Shown one piece after another: positions 47,801 to 59,297 of a DNA stretch of 64,000 nt. The stretch comes from Rhododendron vialii. Lineage: Eukaryota > Streptophyta > Magnoliopsida > Ericales > Ericaceae. Location of the stretch: the NCBI RefSeq assembly GCF_030253575.1, contig NC_080562.1, positions 31,079,852-31,143,851 on the forward strand, read 5' to 3'. Under the pieces are notes generated by a model, which saw only the letters and a program-made list of their open reading frames with translations, had not been told where the DNA came from and ran no database searches. Both the position numbers and the translations under genes were made by a program. Positions within the stretch are counted from its first letter, which is position 1. The number at the start of each line of letters is the position of its first letter.

Positions 47801-50688
47801 TGTAGGTAAAAGATGGGACACTTGAACAAACCACTGAAGAAAAAGTTGATTATGAATTTGAGCAACATGAGGTTCAGCAAGATCAGGTTCAGCTAGTTGC
47901 TGGGGAGAAAGATGATGTCAACCAACATGAGGTGAAGAATGATGAATTTGTTGAAGCTCAATTTGAAGTTCAGCAAGATGAGGGGGAGAAAGTTGAAGTT
48001 GCTGAAGATGAGAACGTGCCTGATAGTTGTGGGTTGGATGATTTCGATACTCCCACTGATATGTTTCAGTCTCCATTGTGCTCGGGCGAAATAGATGAAT
48101 CACAGGCTGTTAGTTTCAGACGTGATGAAGTGACCTCTCCCAAATATAATTCGGATTCAACTCTTGAACCTAATATATTGAGTAGAAAATCACTATTGCA
48201 AGAAGAAGATGAATGCTTGAATAAACTTGTGGATAACATATTAGATGATTCAAAGAAGTATGCAGCTGCAATGGTTGATGAATTGATAGAAGAAAGACAC
48301 TCAATTAGTGACAATCTCACTGACAAGATTGAATATTTGGAGAAGCAGATGGAGATTGAGAAACAATCAAACAAGGATGCACTTGCCATGATTGACGAAT
48401 TGAGGAAGGAAAAAGACTCAATTACGAATGACATGTCCACGAAGATTGAATGTTTGGAGAATGAAAAAAAGCAGATGGAGATTGAGAAAGAATCGATTTG
48501 CGAGCCTCTCAATGACGAGATTGCAAAATTGAAGAAACTGGTGGAAAGTCAAGATAAACAGATTATAATGTTGAAAGATGTTATGAGCAAAGGCCCACTC
48601 ACATCGATGCATGAACTCAAGAACCAAAAACAATCGTTGGAGAAGGATCTGATTGAGAAGGTTGAAAGTCTGGAGAAGGAAAAGAAGCAATTGGAGCTTC
48701 AAAAATTGAAAATGCAAGAAGACAATTACATTGTGCTACAATCTAAAGATCAGCAAATTACAGAATTGGCAAGAGCATTGGCAAGAAAAATTGAAGAAAC
48801 AGGAGAGGAAATGAAGAATCAAATCCAAAGTCTTGACAAACAAAATAAGAAGCTGTGTTTGGCAAAGGACAGATACATACAGACACTTTTGAACAAAGCC
48901 AGTGTCCTCGAGAAGCAAAAGGCTAAACAACAAGACGTCAATAACGTATTACAAATGCAAATTGACGAGTTCAAAATTCATGAGGTTACACAACGCTATG
49001 CTGATGAGACCGAGGGCGCAGTGCATCAAGTAACACAAAATGCAACTCTTGAGAAGATCCGAAGACTTGAACGTGAAAAGGAGGAGCTTGAATTGGAACT
49101 CTTAGATATTAGAGTGCATGAAGAGAGACAGAAACGCAAGGCAGAAAAATCTTTGAGCTCTCCAAATTCCAACATAATAGCACTCAAGGCAAGAGAAAGA
49201 AAGAAGAACACAGATGCGGACTTTGTCTATGAAGAAGTAAAGAAGAAGACAAAGATTGGAAAAGAACTTTTCATAGATGTAGATAACTTCGTCGAGTCTC
49301 AAGAGGACGAAAGAGAAAAAAAGAAACTGAGAAAGTTGAAGGCAAATGCTGAGGTACCAAAGCTTTTAAGTCGTGAAAGTTGGATGGCGATTGAAACACT
49401 TTGGAATACAGCAGGCATCAGGTAAAAAAAATTAGTCTTATTTCTGTGTAATGTCGAAATAATGCAGAGTTTGGAGACTTTTAACAAGTTATTTTTCTTT
49501 TGCAGTACTGTAGTATGGTCTTCGAAAGATGAACTAATGCATGTCACTGCTCATGACATACAGACATTGTTGTTTGAATCAGCATTATCAACCCGGGCAA
49601 TGTTTAAATTTCACTGGTTAACTGTACAGATATTGCTAATCGCAGATACTTTGCTAACTATATAGATTCTATTTTTTTATACAGTCTGTTGATGCTTACA
49701 TGAATATCCTTATGCAACAACACGTAGACCAACAACCGACGTTCATATTGGAAACGCAACCAGCCAAGTCTTTTGTGTTTCCCAGCTTTTTTGTGGTAAG
49801 ACACTAGTAGTGAACTCATGATATACATTGGTCTTATACTTCTTTCTGGTGATTTCATGCATATCTGTTTTTGGTGAGTTAATGTAATTTCCTTTCACCA
49901 CAAGATCCGTTTTATTGCTTTGTAAATAGTCAATCCTCAATGACAAACAACCAATCAAAGTGAAGAAGATTCTCGATACGACGATGCCAAAGGCCGTATA
50001 TGCAACTTTCCTGCTTTTCCCCATAATTCATCAATTCCATTGGACATTGCTAGTGCTTCATAAAGATGAGGGAAAGTGGATATTCTATAATTCTTTGTTT
50101 AAAGGGCATCGAAAAGATTTTTACTGTGAGACAACAAATAATTTGGTGAGCAAACATCTATCATCTTTTTCCTGTTACACATTTATGTTTTGAATGCTAA
50201 ACATGTTTACACAAACTACACAGAGAAAACTTATTGCATACTATATTAATAGTTATTCCAAATCAAGTGTTGGTAAAGGTATTGGTGACACAGTCCACAT
50301 TGAGCAGTTTTCTCCTCAACAACCGGATGGATTGTAAGTACTATAAAATTTGAAACCTATTCTCTTTTTTCTGTCAATTAATGACCAACAATAAGATATC
50401 ATGGCACAATTTTTTGGTTGCAGTGTTGAGTGTGGGGTCGTCGTTATCTTCTTGATGAAGCAATATCTGATGAACCAAGAACGGAGCAAAGCAATAAGTA
50501 TTGAGGAATGTAGGAAAACAAGAGCCGAGATGATAACTGCTTTTTTGAGTGACCAAAGCAAGTCGAGCACTTCAAAGGTTCCACAACCAGTACAAAACCT
50601 CAAGCAAATTGCAGAATCTTCAAAGGCTCTGAAACCACAGTTCAAGCATTATCAACTTAGGGTGAAACAAGGCCCTAAAATCAAATAG
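44852..50688 (+). CDS. MULE-associated Ulp1-like (C48) cysteine protease, coiled-coil
   Basis: Nine exons: 44852-44864, 46466-47476, 47560-47697, 47806-49421, 49506-49623, 49685-49795, 49930-50145, 50224-50333 and 50424-50688. Phases join to about 1198 residues if one A is discounted in an A8 run at 46915-46922; as given, exon 2 shifts frame there and stops. Order: acidic and basic N-terminus; a plant transposon-type domain (FDEVVVKIVESYD, KLKREDVKLIFGISCG); a Glu/Lys-rich coiled coil of about 450 residues (exon 4); and a C-terminal Ulp1/SENP fold. The fold has FHWTLLVLHKDEGKWIFYNS with the His, QQPDG with the Gln, and FVECGVVV with the Cys. The usual Asp after the His strand is Asn (FYNS). 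Ulp1 enzymes cleave SUMO; ULP genes carried by MULEs (Kaonashi type) are known. Exon 5's short downstream intron (61 nt) is the least certain join. Confidence 0.75.
46220..46445. repeat. GACAGTG-type motif cluster in intron 1
   Basis: Contains AAATTGACAGTGTTAGAGTAA, ACACTGTAAATTGACAATG and ACTGTAAATTGACAG repeats. These are built from the same words as the large array at 55.4-58.9 kb. Their presence in intron 1 of the protease gene ties gene and array to one element. Confidence 0.7.
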
Positions 50689-50784
50689 CAATGTCAATTG
50701 TCTCTTATACTCGTTTTTGGAAGGATTTACTCTCTATGAAAAGAAGGTACATATTACCATAATTTTTCAGCAATTTGTTATGCA

Positions 50785-50845
50785 AACACTGTCAATTTTA
50801 CACTACCCAGACACTGTCAACTTTAAACTACGCAAAGAGTATATT
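50785..50845. repeat. Array edge after the protease gene
   Basis: AACACTGTCAATTTTACACT then ACACTGTCAACTTTAAACTA occurs 100 bp after the protease stop. It matches the left edge of the main array at 55422-55472 almost word for word. It therefore marks where array sequence once followed the protease gene directly. Confidence 0.75.
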
Positions 50846-51494
50846 TTTTATGAATTTGACCTTATTCATCAAAAACGATGATCACTCTGACCCATTGTAA
50901 GAGTCAAGCACAATAGTGTACTATTGACATTGTAGTCCATGGAGATAGACGTTGATTTGGAGGACTTTTTGTCTGAGTCGTAGAGTATTGTTGTAGCTAT
51001 CCAGTCTACAATGATTGCCCATGCGGCAATAAAACAATTTGTGTCATCAACATAACTCTTGATAAAATCTGTTCAGAATGGCCAGAGATGGTTGGCCATA
51101 TAAAATCTGTTATAAGATTGCAACCGAAGGAAAGGCAATCATAATTCTAATCTACCACTATGTACATGTAAGCTATATAATGTTGGTATGAACTATGCTG
51201 ATTCCAGTGAATGTTAAGCAACTGAATTCTAGGCAATTAAAAGCCAACCATGTGGAGCTGTTAAGCTATTGGCCAGTAAATCTTTCCTTCATATCTCGTT
51301 ATCTGTACAGTTTTTGGTGGATCTTTGCTGGACAGTCCACTGAGTCATTAATTGTGTTGTTGGCGGTGAAATTTCCTTGTTTCCATGACATCATGTTCAA
51401 TAATGGCTTCCTGCTGCAAGGTCATCCCTATACTGTTCTTAATTTCCTGCTGCAAGCTCACATATGTCACTGACCTTTGACATTCTCCTTTTAG

Positions 51495-51571
51495 GTTGTG
51501 TTTATTCCCTATTACATTGTGAATGCTGCTGAATTGCTAATTCCTGCAAGTGAACTCTCACAGCAGATCAG
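51495..51571 (+). pseudogene. Unidentified exon-like fragment
   Basis: Between a CTTTTAG acceptor and a GTAATT donor the frame reads VVFIPYYIVNAAELLIPASE then LSQQIR. Clean splice borders and composition suggest a host exon. I do not recognise the gene. Confidence 0.35.
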
Positions 51572-52035
51572 GTAATTAAACCTCTGACTGTGGTAAACAA
51601 CTTGTGTCCCCTTACCCCGGTCCTCTTTTGGTTTCTCCTTCCATCTAGGGGTGGGGAGGTGCATATGTCTCTTATTTGCTTCAATTTAATAGAAGTGGAT
51701 GATAACATGGTTTACAACTCATATTTTAAGCAAAATATTGAATGAAACTTTAGGGTTGTAGGCTGATTTCGTCCATCTATCTTCAATTTTTGAGCACCTC
51801 TTCTTTAGAAAAGCTGGGGGGAAGTTTTCTTCACGTGGAGCTTCATGTGGAGCATAGCCTTACTTGATTTGCGTGGTGACCTAACCATATTGTCTGCTTA
51901 TCCTGTCACATATTCACATGTTACTATAGACTTGAAACATAATTAGATGGTCAAGGGCTTTTGGTTACCTTTGTGGATTGAAGCTGCCTTGTTTGCAAGC
52001 TATATTTAACATGCTGTTTACAGAATGGTAATGGA

Positions 52036-52196
52036 GCTTGTTTTAAACCCCTTTATGACTTTCTGAGCTTGGGCTGGGGTTTCGCTTATTCGAGATTTTT
52101 ATGGGATGGGATTAAACTGAGAGCTTGTGCTTGGGAAAGAAGTTGGGTTACCCTGCTTGACTTGCATAGGGAGCATCAATGAACCAAAATATGCCC
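52036..52196. repeat. 161-bp direct repeat, left copy
   Basis: GCTTGTTTTAAACCCCTTTA through GAACCAAAATATGCCC. It matches 53927-54087 with only about ten differences. The pair flanks the MIP3 exon fragment. Confidence 0.9.
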
Positions 52197-53075
52197 ATGC
52201 CCATTTAGGGGCTGACAGAAGGAGAGAAGGGGGTGCGTTATGAGCAACAAATTGAGCTTCTGACCGTTCGCGCTCAGGCGCAACTCATCTGAACTCGAGT
52301 GATTTGCGGTTAAAGTGTCTTTGGACTTCAGCAAGTTGGTTTGCGTCTTTTGCCTCATATGCAAGTACTTATATCCCAAGGAACCCCTAATTGGTGAAAT
52401 TAGACTTGGAAGGAGAGGAAAGTAGGGTTTTGTTCTCCTTAGAAAACTGCGTTATAGTTCTTTGGAGCATTGATTCTCCACTGATAGTAAAACCTTCTGC
52501 CATTTTGACTGCCTATGGATGGTAGTTAACACTTAACCGTATATTCTCGTCTCATGTGTGATTATTGTCTTTCTTTCTCTTTCTTGTGACTTCACGGTGC
52601 TTATTACTTCTCATTCGCAATCACCATAATCGTATCTGTTGATGTGGGTCTGTGTGAGTTGTCTAGAGGTTTACCCCGCACAACGTACAATTAGTTCTTC
52701 AGTTCTTCCAAAATCAAGGAGGTTCCAAGGCAGCCCTTAGGATAAATGTCTGTCCCTGCCCATTGTGTTGATATAAATAGTTTTTTTTTGATGTGGGAAG
52801 CAGTAGTGGTATTTCAAACAAAAACAATACAAGAAAGGTTGCATGCTATGGCTATATCAATTCTATTCTATTGGGCAGCACCAGCAGATAACTGTGTAAG
52901 AAAATATAACTACTGTCGTTCCGTAGACGCTTGGGCTCTTTTCCAATTGTCAATGTATACGTGAATCAATCTGTGGTGGTTGAGGGATTGGCGTTCTTCT
53001 CTTATTTACGTTTATGCTTTTTGAAGTTTCACTTTTTTTTGGGGCTATTCGAAGACTTTTCTTTATCTTGTTCAG

Positions 53076-53219
53076 ATATCAGAGCACATTGAAGGCGCAA
53101 CTATCTACTTAGATGCGGGATGTACTGAGAGTTTCCAGTGTCTCGGAGCATTCCCTTTGTTACTGGAGCTTGGAGTACATGTTGTTTGCAGCTTGGAAGA
53201 CATGTCTCCTCTTGATATG
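53076..53219 (+). pseudogene. Captured exon of MIP3 (Sec1/Munc18-like) gene
   Basis: After a TTGTTCAG acceptor, 48 codons run to a GTAAGG donor and read ISEHIEGATIYLDAGCTESF, QCLGAFPLLLELGVHVVCSL and EDMSPLDM. This closely matches the N-terminal region of plant MIP3. MIP3 is a Sec1-family-domain protein that works with the MAG2/Dsl1-type tethering complex in Golgi-to-ER traffic. The exon is intact, but no preceding Met exon or following exon of the gene is present, so it is an isolated piece. It sits in the MULE-bounded block between the 161-bp direct repeats. Family assignment is from memory of the sequence. Confidence 0.7.
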
Positions 53220-53926
53220 GTAAGGACTAGTTACACTATATGCACGTATATACATAAATGTATATATTTCTGTTCGACCAGTTCTGAGTTATGATGTTAC
53301 AATTTTAATGTAGAATGCAATTGGAACCTGACATGAGCTATTTCAATTCTACTACTACTACTAACGTGTTTATCTTCTGTGGCCTCTGGCTTAGTCTTTA
53401 AAATTTGTTTAGTTTCTTTTAGACCCTTGTATGAAGTTAATATAGAACACTTCGGAATGAAATTTAGTTTTCTGCAATAGCATCACTTTCTAACTTAGAC
53501 TCCTAAAGTTCCTGAAGATGAAATACGCTGGAGGTATGGAAAAGAAAACCTGCAGAGCTATTAATGCAATAATTGCTTCGTAATCTCCCCCCACCCCCAC
53601 CCACACACACACCTGCAATCTGCAATCTGCAGAATAATACCAGTTATTCTTTCTAACCAAAGCAGGAGGCCTCTTTCTTTTTCCTACCTACTCAACTCTT
53701 AAGATGTTTCTTTTGTCCTTGCATCATGGTAAGAACATGAGGGTGGGATAAGGTATAAAGTGATGGACAACAGAAGGATCAACCATGTTTCGTTCTTGTG
53801 ATGAGTTTCCGTCACCTCCCTTCCTTCATAATTTCCTTCCTGCTCAAACATAGTTATTAAGGGAAACTGCCTTCCCTTTTCCAAGGGTGAACTTTTCGAT
53901 CCCTGTTTATCCTACGACTTCTACAT

Positions 53927-54087
53927 GCTTGTTTTAAAGCCCTTTATGACTTTCTGAGCTTGGGCTGGGGTTTCGCTTAGCCAAGATTTTTATGGGAAGG
54001 GATTAAGCTGAGAGCTTGTGCTTGGGAAAGAAGTTGGGTTACCCTGCTTGACTTGCATAAGCAACATCAATGAACCAAAATATGCCC
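53927..54087. repeat. 161-bp direct repeat, right copy
   Basis: Second copy of 52036-52196, 1.9 kb downstream in the same orientation. It has no open frame of note and no TG..CA ends, so it is not an obvious LTR. Confidence 0.9.
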
Positions 54088-54312
54088 TTTTGTGCTTAAT
54101 GTTTTGTTTGTCTCAATTGGTCAGCTAATGGGACAATGATATCCTATAGAGAACATCTTTTTTTCTTTCTATTACTCCTATTTGCTAGTAAGTCATATGG
54201 AATGTTGCTCAGTTTCTCCCTCAAATTTAATTTTCATTATAGCTGTAATGGTACAAATGATCATTCGCAATCATTTATCAGTTTCCTTGATCTACTCATT
54301 CGCAATCATCGT

Positions 54313-54331
54313 GACTCTCTCTCTCTCTCTG

Positions 54332-54365
<34 letters not shown>
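54313..54365. repeat. (CT)n microsatellite at a junction
   Basis: A CT tract with two interruptions. It ends exactly where similarity to the protease gene (CCAACAATAAGAT) begins. Confidence 0.9.
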
Positions 54366-54366
<1 letters not shown>

Positions 54367-54596
54367 AACAATAAGATCTCATGGCACAATTTTTTTGTTA
54401 CAGTGTTGATTGTGGGGTCGTCGTTATCTTCTTGATGAAGCATTATTCGATGAACCAAGAACGGAGTAAGGTAATAAGTATTGAGGAGTGTAGGAAAACA
54501 AGAGCCGAGATGATACTTGCTTTTTTGAGTGATCAAAGCAAGTCAAGCACTTCTAAGTTGAAACAAGCATATCCTTTTGCTCTTTATGCTTGTTAA
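54361..54596 (+). pseudogene. Second copy of the last Ulp1 exon
   Basis: Sequence from CCAACAATAAGATCTCATGG matches the intron 8/exon 9 region at 50387 onward. From the acceptor (exon at 54404) the frame reads VDCGVVVIFLMKHYSMNQER, then RKTRAEMILAFLSDQSKSST. It then diverges to LKQAYPFALYAC and stop. It holds the catalytic Cys strand and following helix only, with none of the upstream protease. Here the residue before the Cys is Asp (VDCG), the canonical form, where the first copy has Glu (VECG). So it derives from a related element copy and not a simple recent duplication of 50424-50688. Confidence 0.8.
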
Positions 54597-55084
54597 TGCC
54601 TGTCTGAAGGTTGAATTTACAGAAAACAAGTTGTGCAGTTTGTATTTCTCTTTCAAGAAACTGAAGGTGTTTGTTGAAGATCAAAATTCTGTCTACTATG
54701 TTGGAAGGATTTTGTTAAGTTGCTGGTTGATCTGTTAAAACTAATGGAATTGACAGAACACATCTTGTTTTGTGGAAGTGACAGCTCTAACTGTTTTGTA
54801 ATTTTGTATTGTAACCAGTTTGACATCATGGATTTACTTTTCTTGTTGGCAGCTTTAACTATTAGGGAAAGCCCCACATTTTAGTTACCATTCTTGTGTT
54901 CTCTTGCTTTCTGGTTGATTTGTTGCGTTGAAAATTTTGCTTTGTGAAAATTTTCATTCTTGTGTTCTCTTGCGTTGGAAATTTCCATTTTAGTTACCAT
55001 TCTTGTGTTCTCCCAGCTGACTCTTCCTGGACCTTGAGGAAAATCTTATTATCCCCATGATGGACAGAGGACCATGTTTTTGGA
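54597..55084. other. Spacer, no gene seen
   Basis: AT-rich sequence with a repeated phrase (TTTTAGTTACCATTCTTGTG at about 54884 and 54993). No recognisable coding content. Confidence 0.4.
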
Positions 55085-55400
55085 ATCTGAATCCTAATGG
55101 TCGTATAGTGCTATGTCAGCTTGGTTGGCAATTAGAACCGATCACTCTGAAGTGGTGTGGTCTCCTTTGGTCTAGTTTAACAAGCATGTGCCCATGTTGT
55201 CTTTTATTTTGTGGGTAGCTCTTCTAGGGAGATTATCTGCTAAAGACAGGTTGCGTTCTGTCATGGTAGGGTGGAAGACCACAAGCACTTATTTTTTTAT
55301 TGTTCTTTTTCTCAGCTGGTTTGGTGGACTGTTACGGATTAGAGGAGGCATGCTTTCTGGGGTTTGGATTTTTGAGATTGAATGGGGTGTAATTCACTAC
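55085..55400 (+). mobile_element. LINE fragment: zinc-binding RT tail (zf-RVT), broken
   Basis: One frame reads EVVWSPLV, a TAG, then FNKHVPMLSFILWVALLGRL and SAKDRLRSVMVGW. This is the zf-RVT pattern found after the reverse transcriptase in plant L1-type LINEs (VWxxxxPKxSFxLWxAxxxRLxTxDRL). The TAG sits where Trp is normal. Neither the RT nor a poly(A) tail is adjacent. It is an isolated LINE shard within the MULE region. Confidence 0.75.
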
Positions 55401-55419
55401 TAGACTGAAATCTGTTATG

Positions 55420-58400
55420 TCAACACTGTCAATTTTACACTATCCAAACACTGTCAACTTTAAACTATGCAAAGAGTTTTTTGTTTTTTGTTATGTCAAC
55501 ACTATAAATTTTACATAATGCAAACATTGTGTTTAAAAGTTGACAAAATTGACATTGTTGGCATAACATTGTTAGCTATTTTAAAGCAATTGACAAAATT
55601 GACAGTTCTTGAAAATATAAAAAATTTACAGTGCTTTTGGAAATGTAAAAATGATAAAATTGACAGTATCTGTGTTTAAAAATATTGTTATGTAGGACAT
55701 ATGATAAAATTTACAAATTTTTTTCATATAGTTATGTAGGACATATGATTTAGAATAGTATTTGTATCGCTTTTCGAAACTACGCATACACTGCCAAATT
55801 TTTGTTATGCCAACAATGTCAATTTTAAACCACACATACACTGTGAGTTTTAAACTACGCATACACTGTCATTTTTTGTTATGCCATCATTGTCAATTTA
55901 GCACTGCAAATATTAGTTGTGTTTAAAACTTGACAAAATTGACGGTGTAGAATTTACTACAATGTAAATTTTATTAATTATATTTCTAAACACTGTCAAT
56001 TCATTTTCTGTTATGCCAACACTGTCATTTTTACGCACACATTGTTAGCTATTTTAAAGTTTGACAAATTGACAGTGCTTGGAATTATAAAATTGACAGT
56101 GCTTGGAAATGAAATTAAAAAAATCAACTCGAAACACTGTCAATTTATTTTTTGTTATGCCAACACTGTCATTTTTACGCATAACATTGTTAGCTCTTTT
56201 AAAGTTTGACAAAATTGACAGTGTTTGGAAATGAAATTTTATTAATTCTATTTCTAAACACTGTTAATGCATTTTTTGTTATACCAACACTGCCATTTTT
56301 ATGCATAACATTGTTAGCTATTTGAAAGTTTGACAAATTTGACAGTGCAAGGAATTATAAAATTGACAGTGTTTGGAAATGAAATTTTATTAATTTTATT
56401 TCTAAACACTGTCAATTCATTTTTTATTATGCCAATACTGTCATTTTTACGCATAACATTGTTAGTTATTTTAAAGTTTGACAAAATTGACGGTACTGGG
56501 AATTATAAAATTGACGGTGTTTGGAAATGAAATTAATAAAATCAACTCCAAACAATGTCAATTTTACATTTGGAACACTGTCATTTTTTGTTATGCCAGC
56601 ACTGTCATTTTTACGGATAACATTGTAGCTATTTTAAAGTAGTCAAAATTGACAGTGTTTGGAATTATAAATTGACAGTGTCTGGAAATGAAATTACTGT
56701 CATTTTTACGCATAATATTATTAGCTATTTTAAAGTTTTACAAAATTGACAGTGCTGGGACTTATAAAATTGACAGTGTTTGGAAATGAAATTTTGTTGA
56801 TTCTATTTCTAAACACTGTCAATTCATTTTTTTGTTATGCCAACACTGTCATTTTTACGCATAACATTGTTAGCTATTTTAAAGTTTGGCAAAATTGACA
56901 GTGCTTGGAATTATAAAATTGACAGTGTTTGGAAATGAAATTAATAAATCAACTCCAAACAATGTCAATTTTACATTTGAAACACTGTCATTTTATTTGG
57001 TATGCCAACACTGTGAATTTGAAATACAATCTACTCGAAACAATGTTCATTTTACTTTTCAAACACTGTCATTTTTTTAATATCAACACTGTCATTTTTA
57101 TGCAAAACATTGTTAGCTATTTTAAAGTTTGGCAAAATTGACAGTGCTTGGAATTATAAAATTGACAGTGTTTGGAAATGAAATTAAAAAAATCAACTCG
57201 AAACAATGTTAATTTTACATTTGAAACACTGTCATTTTTTGTTATGCCAACACTGTCATTTTTACGCATAACATTGTTAGCTATTTTAAAGTTTGACAAA
57301 ATTGATAGTGCTTGGAATTATAAAATTGACAGTGTTTGGAAATGAAATTAGAATAAAATCAATTCCAAACAGTGTCAATTTTACATTTGAAACACTGTCA
57401 TTTTTTTGTTATGCCAACACTGTGAATTTGAAATAAAATCTACTCGAAACAATGTTAATTTTACATTTCAAATACTGTCATTTTTTGTTATGCCAACACT
57501 GTCATTTTTACGCATAATATTGTTAGCTATTTAAAAGTTTGACAAAATTGATAGTGTTTGGAAGTAAAATTAATAAAATCATCTCCAAACAATGTCAATT
57601 AAATATTTGAAACACTATCATTTTTTTGTTATGCCAACACTGTGAATTTGAAATAGAATCTACTCGAAACAATGTTAATTTTACATTTGAAACACTGTCA
57701 TTTTTACGCATAACATTGTTAGCTATTTAAAGTTTGACAAAATTGACAGTGCTTGGAATTATAAAATTGACAGTGTTTGGAAATGAAATTAATAAAATCA
57801 ATTCCAAACATTGTCAATTTTACATTTCAAACACTGTCATTTTTTTATGTCAACACTGTCATTTTGACGCATAATATTGTTAGCTTTTTTAAAGTTGGCA
57901 AAATTGACAATGTTTAGAAATGAAATTAATAAAATCAACTCCAAACAATGTTAATTTTATATTTTAAACACTGTCATTTTGTTGTTATGCCAACATTGTG
58001 AATTTTAGAAAATTGACAGTGTTTAAAAGTCTACAAAATTGACAGTGTTTGGAAATGAAATTAATAAAACTAACTCTAAACACTGTCGATTTTACATTTT
58101 CAATTACTGTAATTTTTTGTTATGTCAGCACTCTCATTTTACTTTTCAAACACTGTCATTTTTACATTTGGAACACTATCAATTTTTGTTATGCCAACAC
58201 TGTCATTTTTACGCATAACATTGTTAGCTATTTTAAAGTAGTCAAAATTGACAGTGTTTGGAATTATAAATTGACAGTGTCTGGAAATAAAATTACTGTC
58301 ATTTTTACGCATAACATTGTTAGCTATTTTAAATTAATAAAATTAACTCCAAACAATGTCAATTTTACATTTGGAACACTGTCATTTTTTGTTATGCTAA

Positions 58401-58900
58401 CACTGTCATTTTTACGCATAACATTGTTAGCTATTTTAAAGTAGTCAAAATTGATAATGTTTGGAATTATAAATTGACAATGTCTGGAAATGAAATTACT
58501 GTCATTTTTACGGATAACATTGTTAGCTATTTTAAAGTTTGACAAAATTGACAGTGCTGGGAATTATAAAATTGACAGTGTTAGGAAATGAAATTTTTTT
58601 AATTCTATTTCTAAACACTGTCAATTCATTTTTTGTTATGCCAACACTGTCATTTTTACGCATAACATTGTTAGCTATTTTAAAGTTTGACAAAATTGAC
58701 AGTGCTTGGAATTATAAAATTGACAGTGTTTGGAAGTAAAATTAATAAAATCAACTCCAAACAATGTCAAGTTTACATTTGAAACACTATAATTTTTTTG
58801 TTATGCCAACACTGTGAATTTGAAATAGAATCTACTCGAAACAATGTTAATTTTACATTTGAAACACTGTCATTTTTACGCATAACATTGATTTTACATT
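55420..58900. repeat. 3.5-kb internal satellite of GACAGTG/CACTGTC motifs
   Basis: The array is built from a few modules in fixed order: ACACTGTCATTTTTTGTTATG, CCAACACTGTCATTTTTACG, CATAACATTGTTAGCTATTT, AAAGTTTGACAAAATTGACA, GTGCTTGGAATTATAAAATT, GACAGTGTTTGGAAATGAAA. The word CGCATAACATTGTTAGC recurs about a dozen times. Spacings range from about 95 to 407 bp, with 407 bp seen twice in a row (near 56451, 56859 and 57266), so there is a higher-order unit. AATTGACAGTG and CACTGTCAATT occur in both orientations, so each module can form a hairpin. Open frames inside are repeat artefacts. It lies between the convergent protease and transposase genes. Confidence 0.9.
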
Positions 58901-59124
58901 TTCAATTACTGGAAGGTTTTCGACCAAGAGAGAGACCGATTGTTCACATTGGAAGGTTTTCGACTGGTTTTTTTATTGGATTTGCCAAACCGAACACAGT
59001 CGGCCTCTTGACATGTCAATTTGACTAGCTTTACACCTTTTACATATGTGAAGAGTAGTAGTATTATTTACTTTACACGGATAGAATTGTCCTACTCCTG
59101 GATGGTCGAATAGATGGGGCAATA

Positions 59125-59297
59125 TTGAGTAATGCTATATGTACCGATTGGGGGGAGGAAAAACGTACACGAAAAAGGGGTGCTCGGATCAAGCATCCTA
59201 CGCACCTCGGATGCCGTTGATTCCCGCGTAGGCCCCGTTGGGTTTTTTTTTTATAGAATTTTTGGACTGCTCGGATCGGCCGTCCGGGGGCCGGAGA
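59125..59297. mobile_element. Truncated copy of the 44.2-kb short element
   Basis: Starts GAGTAATGCTATATGTACCG and continues through CCTCGGATGCCGTTGATTCC, a T-run and GCTCGGATCGGCCGTCCGG. It breaks off at GGCCGGAGACTG before the right terminus. More diverged than the other copies. Confidence 0.75.

Larger units (their letters stand above)
50846..54360. mobile_element. 3.5-kb block with host gene pieces between duplicated ends
   Basis: The block lies between the first array edge and the second copy of the last protease exon. It differs in texture from the element around it, being unique sequence with exon-like islands (51495-51571, 53076-53219) and a pair of 161-bp direct repeats. I read it as host DNA captured by, or inserted into, the MULE. 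No transposase or reverse transcriptase was found in it. Confidence 0.45.

Noticed and set aside
48066..49302. Minus-strand frames rich in Leu/Phe/Ser opposite exon 4 of the protease gene
   Set aside because: They are complement shadows of the Glu/Lys-rich coiled coil.
52036..54087. LTR retrotransposon between the 161-bp direct repeats
   Set aside because: The repeats lack TG..CA ends, primer-binding site and polypurine tract, and the interior has no gag or pol frames.
55467..58739. Several 60-130 codon frames in the satellite
   Set aside because: They are low-complexity products of the tandem motif, present in several frames at once.
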